From Thiomicrospira sp. WB1 (GTDB taxonomy: Bacteria; Pseudomonadota; Gammaproteobacteria; Thiomicrospirales; Thiomicrospiraceae): a stretch of DNA of 64,000 nucleotides. How positions within the stretch are numbered: position 1 is the first letter of the stretch; each line of letters opens with the position of its first letter. A model generated the notes under the pieces. The model was not told where the DNA came from and searched no databases. It saw only the letters and a list, made by a program, of their open reading frames with translations. Both the position numbers and the translations under genes were made by a program. Location of the stretch: NCBI RefSeq assembly GCF_001507535.1, contig NZ_LQBN01000004.1, positions 186,001 to 250,000 on the forward strand, given 5' to 3'. Below, in pieces: positions 9,467-18,693 of this stretch.

Positions 9467-9955
9467 ATGGAAGTCATTGTCTGGAGCGCCTGGTTGGCCG
9501 GGCTGGCCATTGGGTTGTTCGTGATATTTCATTTCTGGCTGATGGGCAAACCCGCTGGCTGCTCGACCGGCTACGGCAACATCTGTGGTCTGGTCTGTCA
9601 GCGTGTGCCTTATTTCCGCCAGGGAGAATACCGCCACCTGAACAACGCCAAGCTCTGGTTCCTGCTCGGCATTCCGCTGGGCGGGCTGCTCAGTGCGCTG
9701 AGTTCCCCCGAGCCCTGGCATTTCAGCTTCAGCATGGGCATGTACGATGACATCCTGCCACAAACCTACGCCGGCAAGGCCATCTGGCTGGTGTTCGGCG
9801 GGGCGTTGCTCGGATTTGGCGCGCGACTGGCAGGCGCCTGCACCACCGGTCATGCCCTGGTCGGCGGTGCCATGCTCAACCCGCCGAGCCTATTGGCAGG
9901 CGTGATTTTCTTTTTGAGCGCTTTTTTCACCACCCATCTGCTGTTCGGCACCTGA
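9467..9955 (+). CDS. YeeE/YedE-family sulfur transport protein, first half
   Basis: A 162-residue inner-membrane protein with four hydrophobic segments and the family cysteine motifs PAGCSTGYGNICG (near residue 30) and GACTTGHALVGGAM (near residue 125). Full-length YeeE/YedE transporters carry thiosulfate or related sulfur compounds through a cysteine relay. Here the transporter is split into two adjacent genes. The preceding 150 bp are AT-rich and may hold the promoter. A sulfur role fits the sox genes nearby, but the substrate is inferred. Confidence 0.85.
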   Translation: MEVIVWSAWLAGLAIGLFVIFHFWLMGKPAGCSTGYGNICGLVCQRVPYFRQGEYRHLNNAKLWFLLGIPLGGLLSALSSPEPWHFSFSMGMYDDILPQTYAGKAIWLVFGGALLGFGARLAGACTTGHALVGGAMLNPPSLLAGVIFFLSAFFTTHLLFGT

Positions 9956-9967
9956 GGAGGCAGACCC

Positions 9968-10480
9968 ATGTACGAAGAGTCTTTGTTCAAACGCTGTCGC
10001 AATACACTGGTGTCGGGGTTTTTTGTCTACCGAACCCAGATATTTGGCTTACTGACCGGCATTCTGTTTGGCTTTCTGATGAGCCGGGCCGGCGCCACCA
10101 CCTATGACTACCACGCCAAGATGTTCCTGTTCGAAGACTTTCAGTTGATGATTGTCATCGTCACCGCTGTGATCATTGCCATGCTCGGGGTCTGGCTGCT
10201 GAAAAAAACCCACATTCATGCGGTCGCCACTGGTGAAGAAGTGGATTTTGTCAAAAAACCCTACCAGAAAGGCCTGATGATTGGCGCCGCCCTGTTCGGT
10301 GTCGGCTGGGGCATGACCGCCTCCTGTCCCGGCACGATTCCGGCCATGATCGGCGAAGGCAAAATCGCCGGTTTGTTTGCCCTGGCGGGCATTCTGATCG
10401 GGACCATGGCTTACGGCATTCTGCAAAGCCATCTTCAGCTGGCCAAACAACAGGCAAGCCGCTCAACGGATGCCAATTAA
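9968..10480 (+). CDS. YeeE/YedE-family sulfur transport protein, second half
   Basis: A 170-residue inner-membrane partner of the previous protein, 12 bp downstream, with a strong ribosome binding site GAGGAGG (9955-9961). It has an N-terminal cytoplasmic stretch, four hydrophobic segments, and the family cysteine in GMTASCPGTIPAMIGEG. The two halves probably assemble as one pore. The C-terminus is polar and ends after the last helix. Confidence 0.85.
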   Translation: MYEESLFKRCRNTLVSGFFVYRTQIFGLLTGILFGFLMSRAGATTYDYHAKMFLFEDFQLMIVIVTAVIIAMLGVWLLKKTHIHAVATGEEVDFVKKPYQKGLMIGAALFGVGWGMTASCPGTIPAMIGEGKIAGLFALAGILIGTMAYGILQSHLQLAKQQASRSTDAN

Positions 10481-10493
10481 TCCGGTCTTAACG

Positions 10494-10526
10494 GCCTCGT
10501 TTTGCCGTTGAAACGCGCAACGAGGC
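10494..10526 (+). terminator. Weak hairpin after the YeeE/YedE pair
   Basis: GCCTCGTT (10494-10501) pairs with AACGAGGC (10519-10526) around a 17-nt loop. The downstream tract is only pyrimidine-rich, so termination would be inefficient. Confidence 0.35.
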
Positions 10527-10603
10527 ACCGCTCCTTTCTCTTCTAAGCACTTGTGATCCAACAAAAAATCCGGGGTTTCACCAAAAAGGCGGCAGGGTTT
10601 CTG

Positions 10604-10609
10604 TATAAT
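10604..10609 (+). promoter_or_regulatory. -10 element upstream of typA
   Basis: TATAAT preceded directly by TG. No good -35 is found at 16-18 bp. The typA start is 32 bp downstream. Confidence 0.5.
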
Positions 10610-10640
10610 ACGCCCTTTTTGAAACACCCAGAGAGATTCC

Positions 10641-12467
10641 ATGAAGACCGATCACATTCGTAACATCGCCATTATTGCCCACGTTGACCACGGCAAAACC
10701 ACCCTGGTTGACCAGCTACTGCGCCAATCGGGCACCTTTGATGAAGTGCGCAAAGACATGGGTGATCGGGTCATGGACTCCAATGATCTGGAAAAGGAAC
10801 GTGGGATCACGATCCTTTCCAAAAACACCGCCGTCAACTGGCATGATTTCCGCATCAACATCGTTGACACCCCGGGCCACGCCGACTTTGGTGGTGAGGT
10901 GGAGCGTATTTTGTCCATGGTGGACTCGGTACTGCTGCTGGTCGATTCCGTGGAAGGTCCCATGCCTCAGACACGCTTTGTGACCGAAAAGGCCCTGCAA
11001 CAAGGGCTCAAGCCGATTGTGGTCATCAACAAAATCGACCGTCCCGGTGCCCGTCCGGACTGGGTACTGGATCAGACCTTTGATCTGTTTGACCGTTTGG
11101 GTGCCACCGACGAACAGATGGATTTTGACGTCATCTACGCTTCGGGCCTCAACGGTTTTGCCGGTCTGGAAGACGACGTGCGCGATGGCGACATGGAACC
11201 GATCTTCAAAATCATTACTGAAAATGTTCCGGCGCCGGACGTGGACATTGCCGGTCCTTTCCAGCTGCAGTGTATTTCTCTGGATTACGACACCTATAAG
11301 GGCGTCATCGGCACTGGCCGTATCAAACGCGGCGCGGTGGAAGCCGGTATGAGCCTGACCATCATCGGGGCCGACGGCAAAGAGCGCAAAGGCAAAATCG
11401 CCGAGCTGTTTGGCTACCACGGGCTGGATCGTGTCAGCGTGGACGAAGCCCATGCCGGTGACATCGTCGCCTTCACCGGGCTGGACCCGCTCAATATCTC
11501 CGACACGCTGTGCGATCCCAATCATGTGGAAGCGCTGCCGCCACTGACGGTGGATGAACCCACGGTAAGCATGACCTTCCAGGTGAATGACTCGCCGTTT
11601 GTCGGCCAGGACGGCAAATTGCTGACCTCACGTCAGATTCGCGAGCGTCTCGACAAAGAACTGCTCACCAACGTGGCGCTGCGCGTGGAAGAAACCGAAG
11701 ACGCCAACAAATTCCGAGTGTCCGGACGTGGTGAACTGCACCTGTCTGTATTGATCGAAAACATGCGCCGCGAAGGCTATGAAATGGCGATTTCGCGTCC
11801 GGAAGTAATTTTCCGCGAAATCGACGGTGAGCGTTGCGAACCCTATGAAAACCTGACCGTAGACATTCCGGAAGAAGCGCAAGGCTCGATCATGGAAAAA
11901 CTGGGCGAGCGCAAAGGCGAAATGCAGGACATGGTCCCGGACGGTCACGGTCGCGTACGCATCGATTTCATCATCCCATCCCGCGGCCTGATCGGCTTCC
12001 GTACCGAATTCATGACCGCCACCCAGGGGCATGGTCTGATCTTCTCCAGCTTCTCGCACTATGGCCCAACCTTCAGTGGCGACATCGGCGAGCGCAACAA
12101 CGGCGTATTGATCGCCAATGCTCAGGGCAAGGCACTGGCGTTTGCGCTGTTCAACCTGCAGGACCGTGGCAAGCTGTTCATCGGTCACGGCGAAGACGTG
12201 TACGAAGGCATGGTCATTGGTCTGCACAGCCGCAGCAATGACCTGACGGTCAATGCCCTGAAAGGCAAACAGCTGACCAACGTGCGGGCCGCGGGCACCG
12301 ACGAAGCGCTGACACTGGTTCCACCTCAGCGCTTTACGCTGGAACAGGCGCTGGAATTCATCGACGACGATGAACTGGTGGAAGTCACCCCACAGCACAT
12401 CCGCATTCGTAAGAAACACCTGACCGAAAACGAGCGCAAACGCGCCGGGCGCAGCAAAAAGGGCTGA
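10641..12467 (+). CDS. typA: Ribosome-associated GTPase TypA/BipA
   Basis: A 608-residue translational GTPase related to elongation factor G, involved in 50S assembly and in growth under stress. G1 [10 protein letters not shown]2 region [13 protein letters not shown]3 [11 protein letters not shown] and G4 NKID are intact, followed by the beta-barrel domain, EF-G-like domains and the basic BipA C-terminal domain. Length matches the family. The start follows GAGAG in the leader. The dtd gene begins 6 bp downstream, suggesting cotranscription. Confidence 0.97.
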   Translation: MKTDHIRNIAIIAHVDHGKTTLVDQLLRQSGTFDEVRKDMGDRVMDSNDLEKERGITILSKNTAVNWHDFRINIVDTPGHADFGGEVERILSMVDSVLLLVDSVEGPMPQTRFVTEKALQQGLKPIVVINKIDRPGARPDWVLDQTFDLFDRLGATDEQMDFDVIYASGLNGFAGLEDDVRDGDMEPIFKIITENVPAPDVDIAGPFQLQCISLDYDTYKGVIGTGRIKRGAVEAGMSLTIIGADGKERKGKIAELFGYHGLDRVSVDEAHAGDIVAFTGLDPLNISDTLCDPNHVEALPPLTVDEPTVSMTFQVNDSPFVGQDGKLLTSRQIRERLDKELLTNVALRVEETEDANKFRVSGRGELHLSVLIENMRREGYEMAISRPEVIFREIDGERCEPYENLTVDIPEEAQGSIMEKLGERKGEMQDMVPDGHGRVRIDFIIPSRGLIGFRTEFMTATQGHGLIFSSFSHYGPTFSGDIGERNNGVLIANAQGKALAFALFNLQDRGKLFIGHGEDVYEGMVIGLHSRSNDLTVNALKGKQLTNVRAAGTDEALTLVPPQRFTLEQALEFIDDDELVEVTPQHIRIRKKHLTENERKRAGRSKKG

Positions 12468-12473
12468 TCGGCC

Positions 12474-12923
12474 ATGATCTGCCTGTTGCAGCGGGCCACG
12501 CAAGGCCAAGTCAGCGTGGACGGTCGCATCATCGGTCAGATTTCACCAGGCCTGGTGGTTTTGGTGGGGTTTGAACCCGATGACACCGACCAGACGCTGG
12601 CCAAAATGACGCACAAACTGCTGCATTACCGGGTGTTTGCCGACGAAAACGGCAAAATGAATCGGAACGTGCAGCAGGCGTGTGACGGCCAGGGTGGAGA
12701 GTTGCTGCTGGTGCCTCAGTTTACGCTGGCAGCTTCCACCCAGAAGGGGCTGCGTCCCAGTTTTCACACCTCTGCCCCACCGGACCAGGCGCAGACATTA
12801 TTTCAGACGTTTTGCGAGCGCATTACCCAGGCGTATCGTCCCCCTCAAACCGGTGAATTCGGAGCGGACATGCAAGTCTCCCTGACCAATGACGGCCCGG
12901 TCACCTTTTGGCTGCAAACCTGA
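12474..12923 (+). CDS. dtd: D-aminoacyl-tRNA deacylase
   Basis: Removes D-amino acids, and glycine from tRNA-Ala, as a proofreading dimer. The 149-residue protein has the two family signatures VPQFTLAAST (the usual motif is SQFTL) and NDGPVTF, which form the active site across the dimer. The N-terminus MICLLQRAT matches the family. The gene contains a full ACCAGGCCTGGT palindrome read as Pro-Gly-Leu-Val. It lies 6 bp after typA. Confidence 0.95.
   Translation: MICLLQRATQGQVSVDGRIIGQISPGLVVLVGFEPDDTDQTLAKMTHKLLHYRVFADENGKMNRNVQQACDGQGGELLLVPQFTLAASTQKGLRPSFHTSAPPDQAQTLFQTFCERITQAYRPPQTGEFGADMQVSLTNDGPVTFWLQT
12545..12556. repeat. ACCAGGCCTGGT palindrome inside dtd
   Basis: Full copy, 14-bp palindrome with flanking C and G. 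It is read in the Pro-Gly-Leu-Val frame. Confidence 0.85.
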
Positions 12924-12997
12924 TTCCGGGGTGGTTTCACGCTTTTTTTTTGCCGATAAAGGGTTTACACTGAGAACTCACAACCACGGGTTTTTCC

Positions 12998-15106
12998 ATG
13001 TCTCAATCGCACGCGTCTCTATCGTCTGATCTGACCCGCCTTCATGGCCAGCCCGCGCATGTCCTTGTCATTGATGATGACAAGGTCTCACGCCTGACCA
13101 TCGCCAAGGTTCTGGAAAAGGAAGGCTTTCGAGTCACGCAAGCTGAAAACGGGCGCGTCGGCTTCTCAGCCTTTCTCAATGCGCTGCCCGATCTGATCCT
13201 GATGGACGTCCTCATGCCGGAGATGGATGGCTTTGCCACCACCGAGGCCATTCGCAATTACGAAAAAGAACGCGCCATCCCCATTTTGATGCTGACCGCA
13301 CTGGAAGACATCACCTCCATTGATCGTGCCTTTCAAGCCGGGGCCACCGACTTCATCACCAAACCCATTAACTGGTCACTGTTGAGTCAGCGCGTCAAAT
13401 ACGCCATCAAAGCGTCCCTGACCGAAGACGCCTTACGCGTCAGTCAGGCCCAGCTGAGCTTTGCCCAACAGCTGGCCAAACTCGCCTACTGGGAATGGGA
13501 TGCGGTCAATGACCGCGTCAGCGGGACCGGTTTTGCCTTTGAACTGTTCGGCATTCCCAATCAAGCGGATGTGACCCTGGAGCAGTTTCTGTCCAACATC
13601 GAGGCCAAAGACAAGCCACTGGTGCAACAGGCCATTGCCGACGCCAGTCAGGGCTACAATGACATTCAGGTCAGTTTTCGAGTGCATCATCATGAAGGGG
13701 CCCCCCTTCACATCGACCTGTTGGGCGAAGTCTTTTTCAACGACCGCCATGAAATGGTCAAAGTCATCGGTTCGGCTCAGGACATCAGCCGCCTGCACAA
13801 AGCCGAAAGCCTGATTGATTATCAGGCCAGCCATGACAAACTCACTGATCTGGCCAACCGGTCGTTCTTTACCAAAGCCCTCAACACCTTCTTGAATGAA
13901 GCGCGGCCTGACCGCTTCAGTGCCACGGTGATTTTCGACATCGACAGTTTCAAAAAAATTAATGACAACCTGGGTCAGGAGCAAGGGGACGAGCTGCTGC
14001 GTAAAATGGCACAGCGACTCAATCGAGTGACCCGTGAAGATGACTTTGTGGCACGACTGGGCAGTGACGAATTTGCCATCATCATCAAAAACGCCCAGGA
14101 TGAACAGGAATTGGGCCTGAGTCTGACCCGCCTTTTTCAAGCCCTGTCCAAACCCTATCAGATCACCTCCCAGGAACTGTTTATCACCCTGTCTATGGGC
14201 ATCAGCCTGCTGCATCAGGATGGCGCGGAAGCCAGTGAACTGATTGCCCACGCCAACATGGCACGGACACAGGCCAAGCAGGACGGCGGGAACAAGTACC
14301 TCTACTATCAGGCACAGATGAATGCCCACTCCAAAGAACAGTTGATTCTGGAAAACGATTTACGCAAAGCGCTGGAACGCAACGAAATTGAAGTCTATTA
14401 TCAACCGCAGGTGGACGGTCAGACCCTCAAACCCTATGGCGCTGAAGCGCTGGTGCGCTGGAATCATCCAGAAGCCGGCGTGATCTCACCCGGGATTTTC
14501 ATTCCCATAGCCGAAAGCAGCGGCCTGATCGACGACATCGGGCACTATGTCCTCAAAACCGCCATGCACCAGGCCAAACACTGGCATCAAAACGGCTATG
14601 ACGACCTGCACATTGGGGTCAACCTGTCCGGGCGCCAGTTTTCTCACAACGACCTAATTCGTCAGGTGCAGACCTTGTTAACCGAATCCGGTCTGCCGCC
14701 CCGTTTTCTGGATCTGGAAATCACCGAAAGCCTGGCCATGAGCAATGCCGATCACAACATCAGCATTCTCAAAAGCCTCAAAGCCATGGGTGTGTCGCTT
14801 TCCATCGATGATTTCGGTACCGGCTATTCCTCACTCGCCTACTTACAGAGTTTTCCCATTGACACCATCAAAATCGATCGCTCGTTCATCGTCAACCTGG
14901 AAACCAACGAGGGCCAGGCGATTGTTCGCACCATTCTCGCCATGGCCGAAAGTCTGAATCTGCAGGTGGTCGCCGAAGGCATCGAAGAAGAATTTCACAT
15001 CGCTTTTCTGCAGAACAAAAACTGCGCGGTCTTCCAGGGCTTTAAATTTGGCAAGCCCATGCCTGCGGACGCATTCGACGAATTTTTGCGCCATAACGGC
15101 ACTTAA
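12998..15106 (+). CDS. Response regulator with PAS, GGDEF and EAL domains
   Basis: A 702-residue cytoplasmic c-di-GMP enzyme under phosphorelay control. REC (about 20-135) has the phosphoacceptor Asp70 in LILMDVLMPEMDG. A PAS-like region follows (about 150-258). The GGDEF domain (about 270-435) has the degenerate signature GSDEF (355-359) but keeps an RxxD inhibitory site (REDD). The EAL domain (about 450-695) is intact, with EAL at 483-485 and DDFGTGYSS. Phosphodiesterase activity is therefore likely and cyclase activity uncertain; the GGDEF part may be a GTP sensor. The HPt gene 70 bp downstream is a plausible phosphodonor. Confidence 0.92.
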   Translation: MSQSHASLSSDLTRLHGQPAHVLVIDDDKVSRLTIAKVLEKEGFRVTQAENGRVGFSAFLNALPDLILMDVLMPEMDGFATTEAIRNYEKERAIPILMLTALEDITSIDRAFQAGATDFITKPINWSLLSQRVKYAIKASLTEDALRVSQAQLSFAQQLAKLAYWEWDAVNDRVSGTGFAFELFGIPNQADVTLEQFLSNIEAKDKPLVQQAIADASQGYNDIQVSFRVHHHEGAPLHIDLLGEVFFNDRHEMVKVIGSAQDISRLHKAESLIDYQASHDKLTDLANRSFFTKALNTFLNEARPDRFSATVIFDIDSFKKINDNLGQEQGDELLRKMAQRLNRVTREDDFVARLGSDEFAIIIKNAQDEQELGLSLTRLFQALSKPYQITSQELFITLSMGISLLHQDGAEASELIAHANMARTQAKQDGGNKYLYYQAQMNAHSKEQLILENDLRKALERNEIEVYYQPQVDGQTLKPYGAEALVRWNHPEAGVISPGIFIPIAESSGLIDDIGHYVLKTAMHQAKHWHQNGYDDLHIGVNLSGRQFSHNDLIRQVQTLLTESGLPPRFLDLEITESLAMSNADHNISILKSLKAMGVSLSIDDFGTGYSSLAYLQSFPIDTIKIDRSFIVNLETNEGQAIVRTILAMAESLNLQVVAEGIEEEFHIAFLQNKNCAVFQGFKFGKPMPADAFDEFLRHNGT

Positions 15107-15179
15107 TCCATGTTCAAAAGTGCTTTTTTCTTTAAAAGGCCAGCCGAAAGAATTAGAGTATTACGCTTAAAGATTGTCC

Positions 15180-15551
15180 GTGAGTGACCCAATGACCGAA
15201 CACGCCGATGACGCGCCTCTGGACCTGAACAACCTGGCCATGCTCAAGGATTTGATCGGAGACGACCTAAAACCCATTGTTGAAGGTTTTGCAGCGCAAA
15301 TCCCGTTACTGCTGCGCCAGATTGAACAGGCGCTGGAAGAGCAAGAGGCCGCTGATCTGATCTTGCATGCTCACACATTAAAAGGCAGTTCAGCCAATGT
15401 CGGTGCCCGTCCGTTGGCGGATGTGGCCGCTCAACTGGAGCAGGCAGGTAAAAACCAAGACTGGCATCAGGCGGATGCATTGCTGACCCGGACGAAAGTC
15501 GAGTCAGAGAAAGCACGCGTTGCCAGCGAAGCATTCATCGCTCAATTTTGA
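15180..15551 (+). CDS. Histidine phosphotransfer (HPt) protein
   Basis: A small helical protein of about 123 residues with the HPt signature AHTLKGSSANVG, whose His accepts and passes phosphate between receiver domains. The start is uncertain: TTG 15174, GTG 15180 (with AAAG about 8 bases before) and ATG 15192 are in frame. I chose GTG. It follows the REC-PAS-GGDEF-EAL gene on the same strand and probably exchanges phosphate with that REC domain. The sensor kinase is not in the window. Confidence 0.85.
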   Translation: MSDPMTEHADDAPLDLNNLAMLKDLIGDDLKPIVEGFAAQIPLLLRQIEQALEEQEAADLILHAHTLKGSSANVGARPLADVAAQLEQAGKNQDWHQADALLTRTKVESEKARVASEAFIAQF

Positions 15552-15586
15552 GCTTCTCCGAATCTTGATTTGATATAGGAACCATC

Positions 15587-16201
15587 ATGCGCTATCAAGT
15601 GACAAAAGACGAAAAATTTCTGGCCAAAAACCCGCATCACATCTTCAACCTCAACATTCTGATCACGCACCTGGCCATTTCCAAAGTGGCGCTGGAACTC
15701 GGCGGCGGCAACCCTTTCTATTTTCTCATGGTGCCGGGTATCTCTCTGCTGGTCATCGCTTACCTTTATTTCCACGGCCAAAAAGTCCAGACACGGGGTT
15801 CCTGGTTTGTGTCTGCGCACTGGATGCTGGCCTGGCGCCGGGGGCGCAACCTGATCATCTCTTATGCCGTGGCAGTGGTGGTGTTGGTTCTGGCAACCAT
15901 TCTGGGCAATGTCTTCGGCGGTGGTTTGATGATGAATGATTTTTCAGATTCCGGCTCCTCCACCTCCATCATCCAGAAAATCGGCATGTTTTTCGCCGGT
16001 GTGGTGGTGTTTTTCACCGTGCTTTATAACTTCCTGCAGACGGGGATTTCGGTGTATGACGCGGGCAAAGGCATCATCGATAAAAAGATTGAACGGTTCC
16101 TACCCAGAGATGCGAATGCCAATGTCGAAATCGGCGAAGGCGACGAACCGGTCAAGCGTGACGACGAGGAGCAACAGGCGGACTCGGAGAAATCCTCATG
16201 A
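15587..16201 (+). CDS. Membrane protein of unknown function
   Basis: A 204-residue protein that I do not recognise. Hydrophobic segments lie at about 44-62, 88-110 and 132-152, with a possible fourth at 21-38, followed by a highly charged cytoplasmic-type tail rich in Asp, Glu and Lys. AGGA lies 7 bases before the ATG. Its stop overlaps the next ATG by four bases, so the two products probably act together. Confidence 0.75.
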   Translation: MRYQVTKDEKFLAKNPHHIFNLNILITHLAISKVALELGGGNPFYFLMVPGISLLVIAYLYFHGQKVQTRGSWFVSAHWMLAWRRGRNLIISYAVAVVVLVLATILGNVFGGGLMMNDFSDSGSSTSIIQKIGMFFAGVVVFFTVLYNFLQTGISVYDAGKGIIDKKIERFLPRDANANVEIGEGDEPVKRDDEEQQADSEKSS

Positions 16202-16842
16202 ACTTCCGTCCCTTGTTTCGCAAACTGCCCACTTGGGCCTGGGTGCTGATCGGTGCCAGCGTCATCACGGTTTTGTTCAGTGCCTTCCCGCCGCAGCAGG
16301 ATCAAACGCCCCCTGAACTGCTTCCATGGAATGCAAGCTACAACGCACAAGGCCAACTGGAGGCGCTTGGCCTGACGGTGGGGCAAGACACCCCGCAACA
16401 GGCGATCGACCTCTATGGGCATGACTTTGAAGTCAAGCTGTTTTCCAAAAAAGATGAAGACAACAAAACCGCGGAAGTGTTTTTCCCATCTATCCACATC
16501 AGCAGCATCCACGGCGCGATTGCGCTGCGTTTGAAAGTACCTCAGGAGCAGCTCAACCACTTCTACAGCGAAGGCGTGCAAACCACCGTCACCAAGTTAG
16601 GCAATCGCGAGGTCACGCCCCATAACGAAGCGATCGAGATATTGAAACAGTCACCGATTCAATCGGTCACACTGGTCCCACGCAAATCCCTGACCGAACG
16701 GGCCATCAAAATGCGCTTCGGCGAACCCGAGCGTACCGAAGTCCAATCGGACGGTGTGCCCCATTGGTTCTACCCAGACAAAGGCTTGGAAATCATCCTC
16801 AACAACGAAGGCCCTGACGCTTTGCAGTATTACCTTTTTTAA
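16198..16842 (+). CDS. Membrane-anchored protein of unknown function
   Basis: A 214-residue protein with one N-terminal hydrophobic segment (about 14-30), apparently a signal anchor, and a soluble domain outside. No known motif is seen. It is translationally coupled to the preceding membrane protein (ATGA overlap). The stop codon lies within a 24-bp AGGCCT palindrome that forms the end of the transcript. Confidence 0.75.
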   Translation: MNFRPLFRKLPTWAWVLIGASVITVLFSAFPPQQDQTPPELLPWNASYNAQGQLEALGLTVGQDTPQQAIDLYGHDFEVKLFSKKDEDNKTAEVFFPSIHISSIHGAIALRLKVPQEQLNHFYSEGVQTTVTKLGNREVTPHNEAIEILKQSPIQSVTLVPRKSLTERAIKMRFGEPERTEVQSDGVPHWFYPDKGLEIILNNEGPDALQYYLF

Positions 16843-16859
16843 CCAGGCCTGGTTAAAAA
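16836..16859. terminator. 24-bp perfect palindrome with AGGCCT core, bidirectional terminator
   Basis: The palindrome is centred between 16847 and 16848. Five T precede and five A follow AACCAGGCCTGGTT. It overlaps the stop codon of the upstream plus-strand gene and sits 20 bp before the end of moaC on the minus strand, so it can terminate both. Confidence 0.75.
16842..16853. repeat. ACCAGGCCTGGT palindrome at a convergent gene junction
   Basis: Full copy at the centre of the 24-bp palindrome between the membrane-anchored protein gene and moaC. Confidence 0.85.
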
Positions 16860-16878
16860 GGGGAGTTGTGAGGGAGGG

Positions 16879-17367
16879 CTATTCGTCTGCTTCTCGGGTC
16901 CAGTGCCCGCTCTTGCCGCCTTTCTTTTCTTCCAGCTGAATGCCTTCAATCTGCATGCCTTTGTCCACGGCTTTGCACATGTCATAGAGTGTCAGTGCAG
17001 CAGCCGAAACCGCGGTCAGCGCTTCCATTTCCACCCCAGTCTGACCGGCCAGCTTGCAGGTGGCCTGAATGTCCACACACTGTTCGTCTGCGTTTTCCGT
17101 GAGCTCGACCTTAACAGACGTCAACATCAACGGATGACACATTGGAATCAGGTCCGGCGTCCGTTTGGCGGCCATGATGCCGGCAATGCGAGCGGTGGCC
17201 AGCACATCGCCTTTTTTATGCGTGCCATCCATGATCATGGCAAGCGTCTCGGGTTTCATTCTGACCCGTCCGACTGCGGTGGCTTCGCGCTCGGTCACCG
17301 ATTTCTGGGTGACGTCGACCATGCGTGCCTGACCTTTTTCATCAAGATGTGTGAGAGTATTGTTCAT
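16879..17367 (-). CDS. moaC: Cyclic pyranopterin monophosphate synthase
   Basis: MoaC, with MoaA, makes cyclic pyranopterin monophosphate, the first intermediate of molybdenum cofactor. The 162-residue protein carries the family strings [29 protein letters not shown] and the C-terminal KSGHW. It follows moeA by 27 bp on the minus strand and is separated from moaADE by moeA and a terminator. The gap to moeA contains a one-sided AGGCCT copy. Confidence 0.97.
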   Translation of the reverse strand: MNNTLTHLDEKGQARMVDVTQKSVTEREATAVGRVRMKPETLAMIMDGTHKKGDVLATARIAGIMAAKRTPDLIPMCHPLMLTSVKVELTENADEQCVDIQATCKLAGQTGVEMEALTAVSAAALTLYDMCKAVDKGMQIEGIQLEEKKGGKSGHWTREADE

Positions 17368-17383
17368 GAGCGTTTCCTTTTTT

Positions 17384-17393
17384 ACCAGGCCTG
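17384..17393. repeat. One-sided ACCAGGCCTG copy between moeA and moaC
   Basis: Preceded by a run of T. Only one side is completed, so it is not a strong hairpin. It lies between two genes of one transcript. Confidence 0.55.
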
Positions 17394-17394
17394 C

Positions 17395-18612
17395 TTACTG
17401 GAAGGCATCAAACGGCAAGAAGGCAACGGTATCGCCTTTGGTTACCGTTGTGTCTTCTTCAATCACCACAAACCCCTCGCCCCAGACGGTGGACGTCAGC
17501 ACGCCTGAGCCTTGCTGAGGATAGAGCACCACTTTTGTTTCTGTATCCTGCGGCCCACTCACCAGCTGAGCGCGGGCAAATTCACGCCGAAAGCCGGCTT
17601 GGGGCCAGTCAAAGTCGGCTGTCACCCAGTAGGGTTTGATAAAGACGTCCTGCACCCCTTGTGAGCGCAACAGAAAGGCGCGTGCAAACAGATAACAGGT
17701 GGCAAATGCCGAGACGGGATTGCCCGGCAGCCCGATGAAAGGTGTGTCATTCACATAACCAAACGCCAGCGGTTTGCCCGGTTTCATTTTGACGCGCCAC
17801 AAATCCAGGTGCCCCAAAGCTTCCACCGCAGGTTTCAGATGGTCTTCCTCCCCGACGGACACACCACCGGTGGTAATCACCACATCGGCCTGTTCGCTGG
17901 CTTTTTGCAAAGTCTGCCGCGTTGCCTTCAGGTCATCGGGAATGCGTCCCAAATCAATCAGCTCAAAGCCCCATTTTTGCATCATGGCCTGAATGACGGA
18001 GTGATTGGCATTGTAGATTTTGCCCGGTGCCCAGTCCTCACCCGGCGCCAGCAACTCATCCCCGGTGGTAAAGGTGGCGATTTTCAACGGCACATAAACC
18101 GTGACCTCGGCTTGGCCGATGGAGGCGATCAGCCCTAAATCCTGGGGGCGCAACCGATGACCGACATTGAGAATGGTCGCGCCCTTTGCAATGTCCTCTC
18201 CTTTGCGACGGATGTTTTCACCCGCCTTGACGGTGTCCTGTTTGATCCGAATGCGCGCATCGTCAATCATCTCTGCGTTTTCTTGCATCACCACCGCGTT
18301 GGCGTCCGGTGGAATGGGCGCACCAGTGAAAATGCGTGCCGCAGTGCCTGTCTCTAACGGCGTGTCACCGCGATCGCCCGCCGTAATACGCTGGCTGATG
18401 TTCAGTTCACGGTCATGGGATGAGTCGAAGCTGTGCAGGGCGTAGCCGTCCATCTGGCTGTTATCGTGGGGCGGGACGTCCATGCCTGAGATCACGGGTT
18501 GGGCCAGGACATAACCCAGCGCTTCCCCAACTGCCAGAGTCTGGGTTCGCCGGGTGGGCACCGCTTTTTTAACCAGTTGGGTCAGGGCTTGATCAAAACT
18601 CAACATCTGCAT
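17395..18612 (-). CDS. moeA: Molybdopterin molybdenumtransferase
   Basis: MoeA inserts molybdate into adenylylated molybdopterin to give active cofactor. The 405-residue protein has the domain order of the family, with DVPPHDNSQMDGYA near the N-terminus, TTGGVSVGEEDH in the MoCF-like domain, PGKPLAFG and GLPGNPVS. The ATG at 18612 follows AAGGAAG at good spacing. A second ATG two codons later is possible. An intrinsic terminator lies just upstream, so moeA-moaC may have its own promoter. Confidence 0.96.
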   Translation of the reverse strand: MQMLSFDQALTQLVKKAVPTRRTQTLAVGEALGYVLAQPVISGMDVPPHDNSQMDGYALHSFDSSHDRELNISQRITAGDRGDTPLETGTAARIFTGAPIPPDANAVVMQENAEMIDDARIRIKQDTVKAGENIRRKGEDIAKGATILNVGHRLRPQDLGLIASIGQAEVTVYVPLKIATFTTGDELLAPGEDWAPGKIYNANHSVIQAMMQKWGFELIDLGRIPDDLKATRQTLQKASEQADVVITTGGVSVGEEDHLKPAVEALGHLDLWRVKMKPGKPLAFGYVNDTPFIGLPGNPVSAFATCYLFARAFLLRSQGVQDVFIKPYWVTADFDWPQAGFRREFARAQLVSGPQDTETKVVLYPQQGSGVLTSTVWGEGFVVIEEDTTVTKGDTVAFLPFDAFQ

Positions 18613-18632
18613 ACAGGCTTCCTTGTAATTCG

Positions 18633-18656
18633 AAAAAAAACCCCGCGACAGCGGGG
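18633..18656 (-). terminator. Intrinsic terminator after moaE
   Basis: CCCCGC pairs with GCGGGG around a 4-nt loop and is followed by eight T on the minus strand. It separates moaADE from moeA-moaC. Confidence 0.85.
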
Positions 18657-18693
18657 CAATGACAGTTAACCGTTGAAAGGTCGTTTAAAAAAT

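Noticed and set aside
14059-14074. Reading the GSDEF site as an active cyclase
   Set aside because: The second glycine of the signature is replaced; without assay the cyclase role is not claimed.
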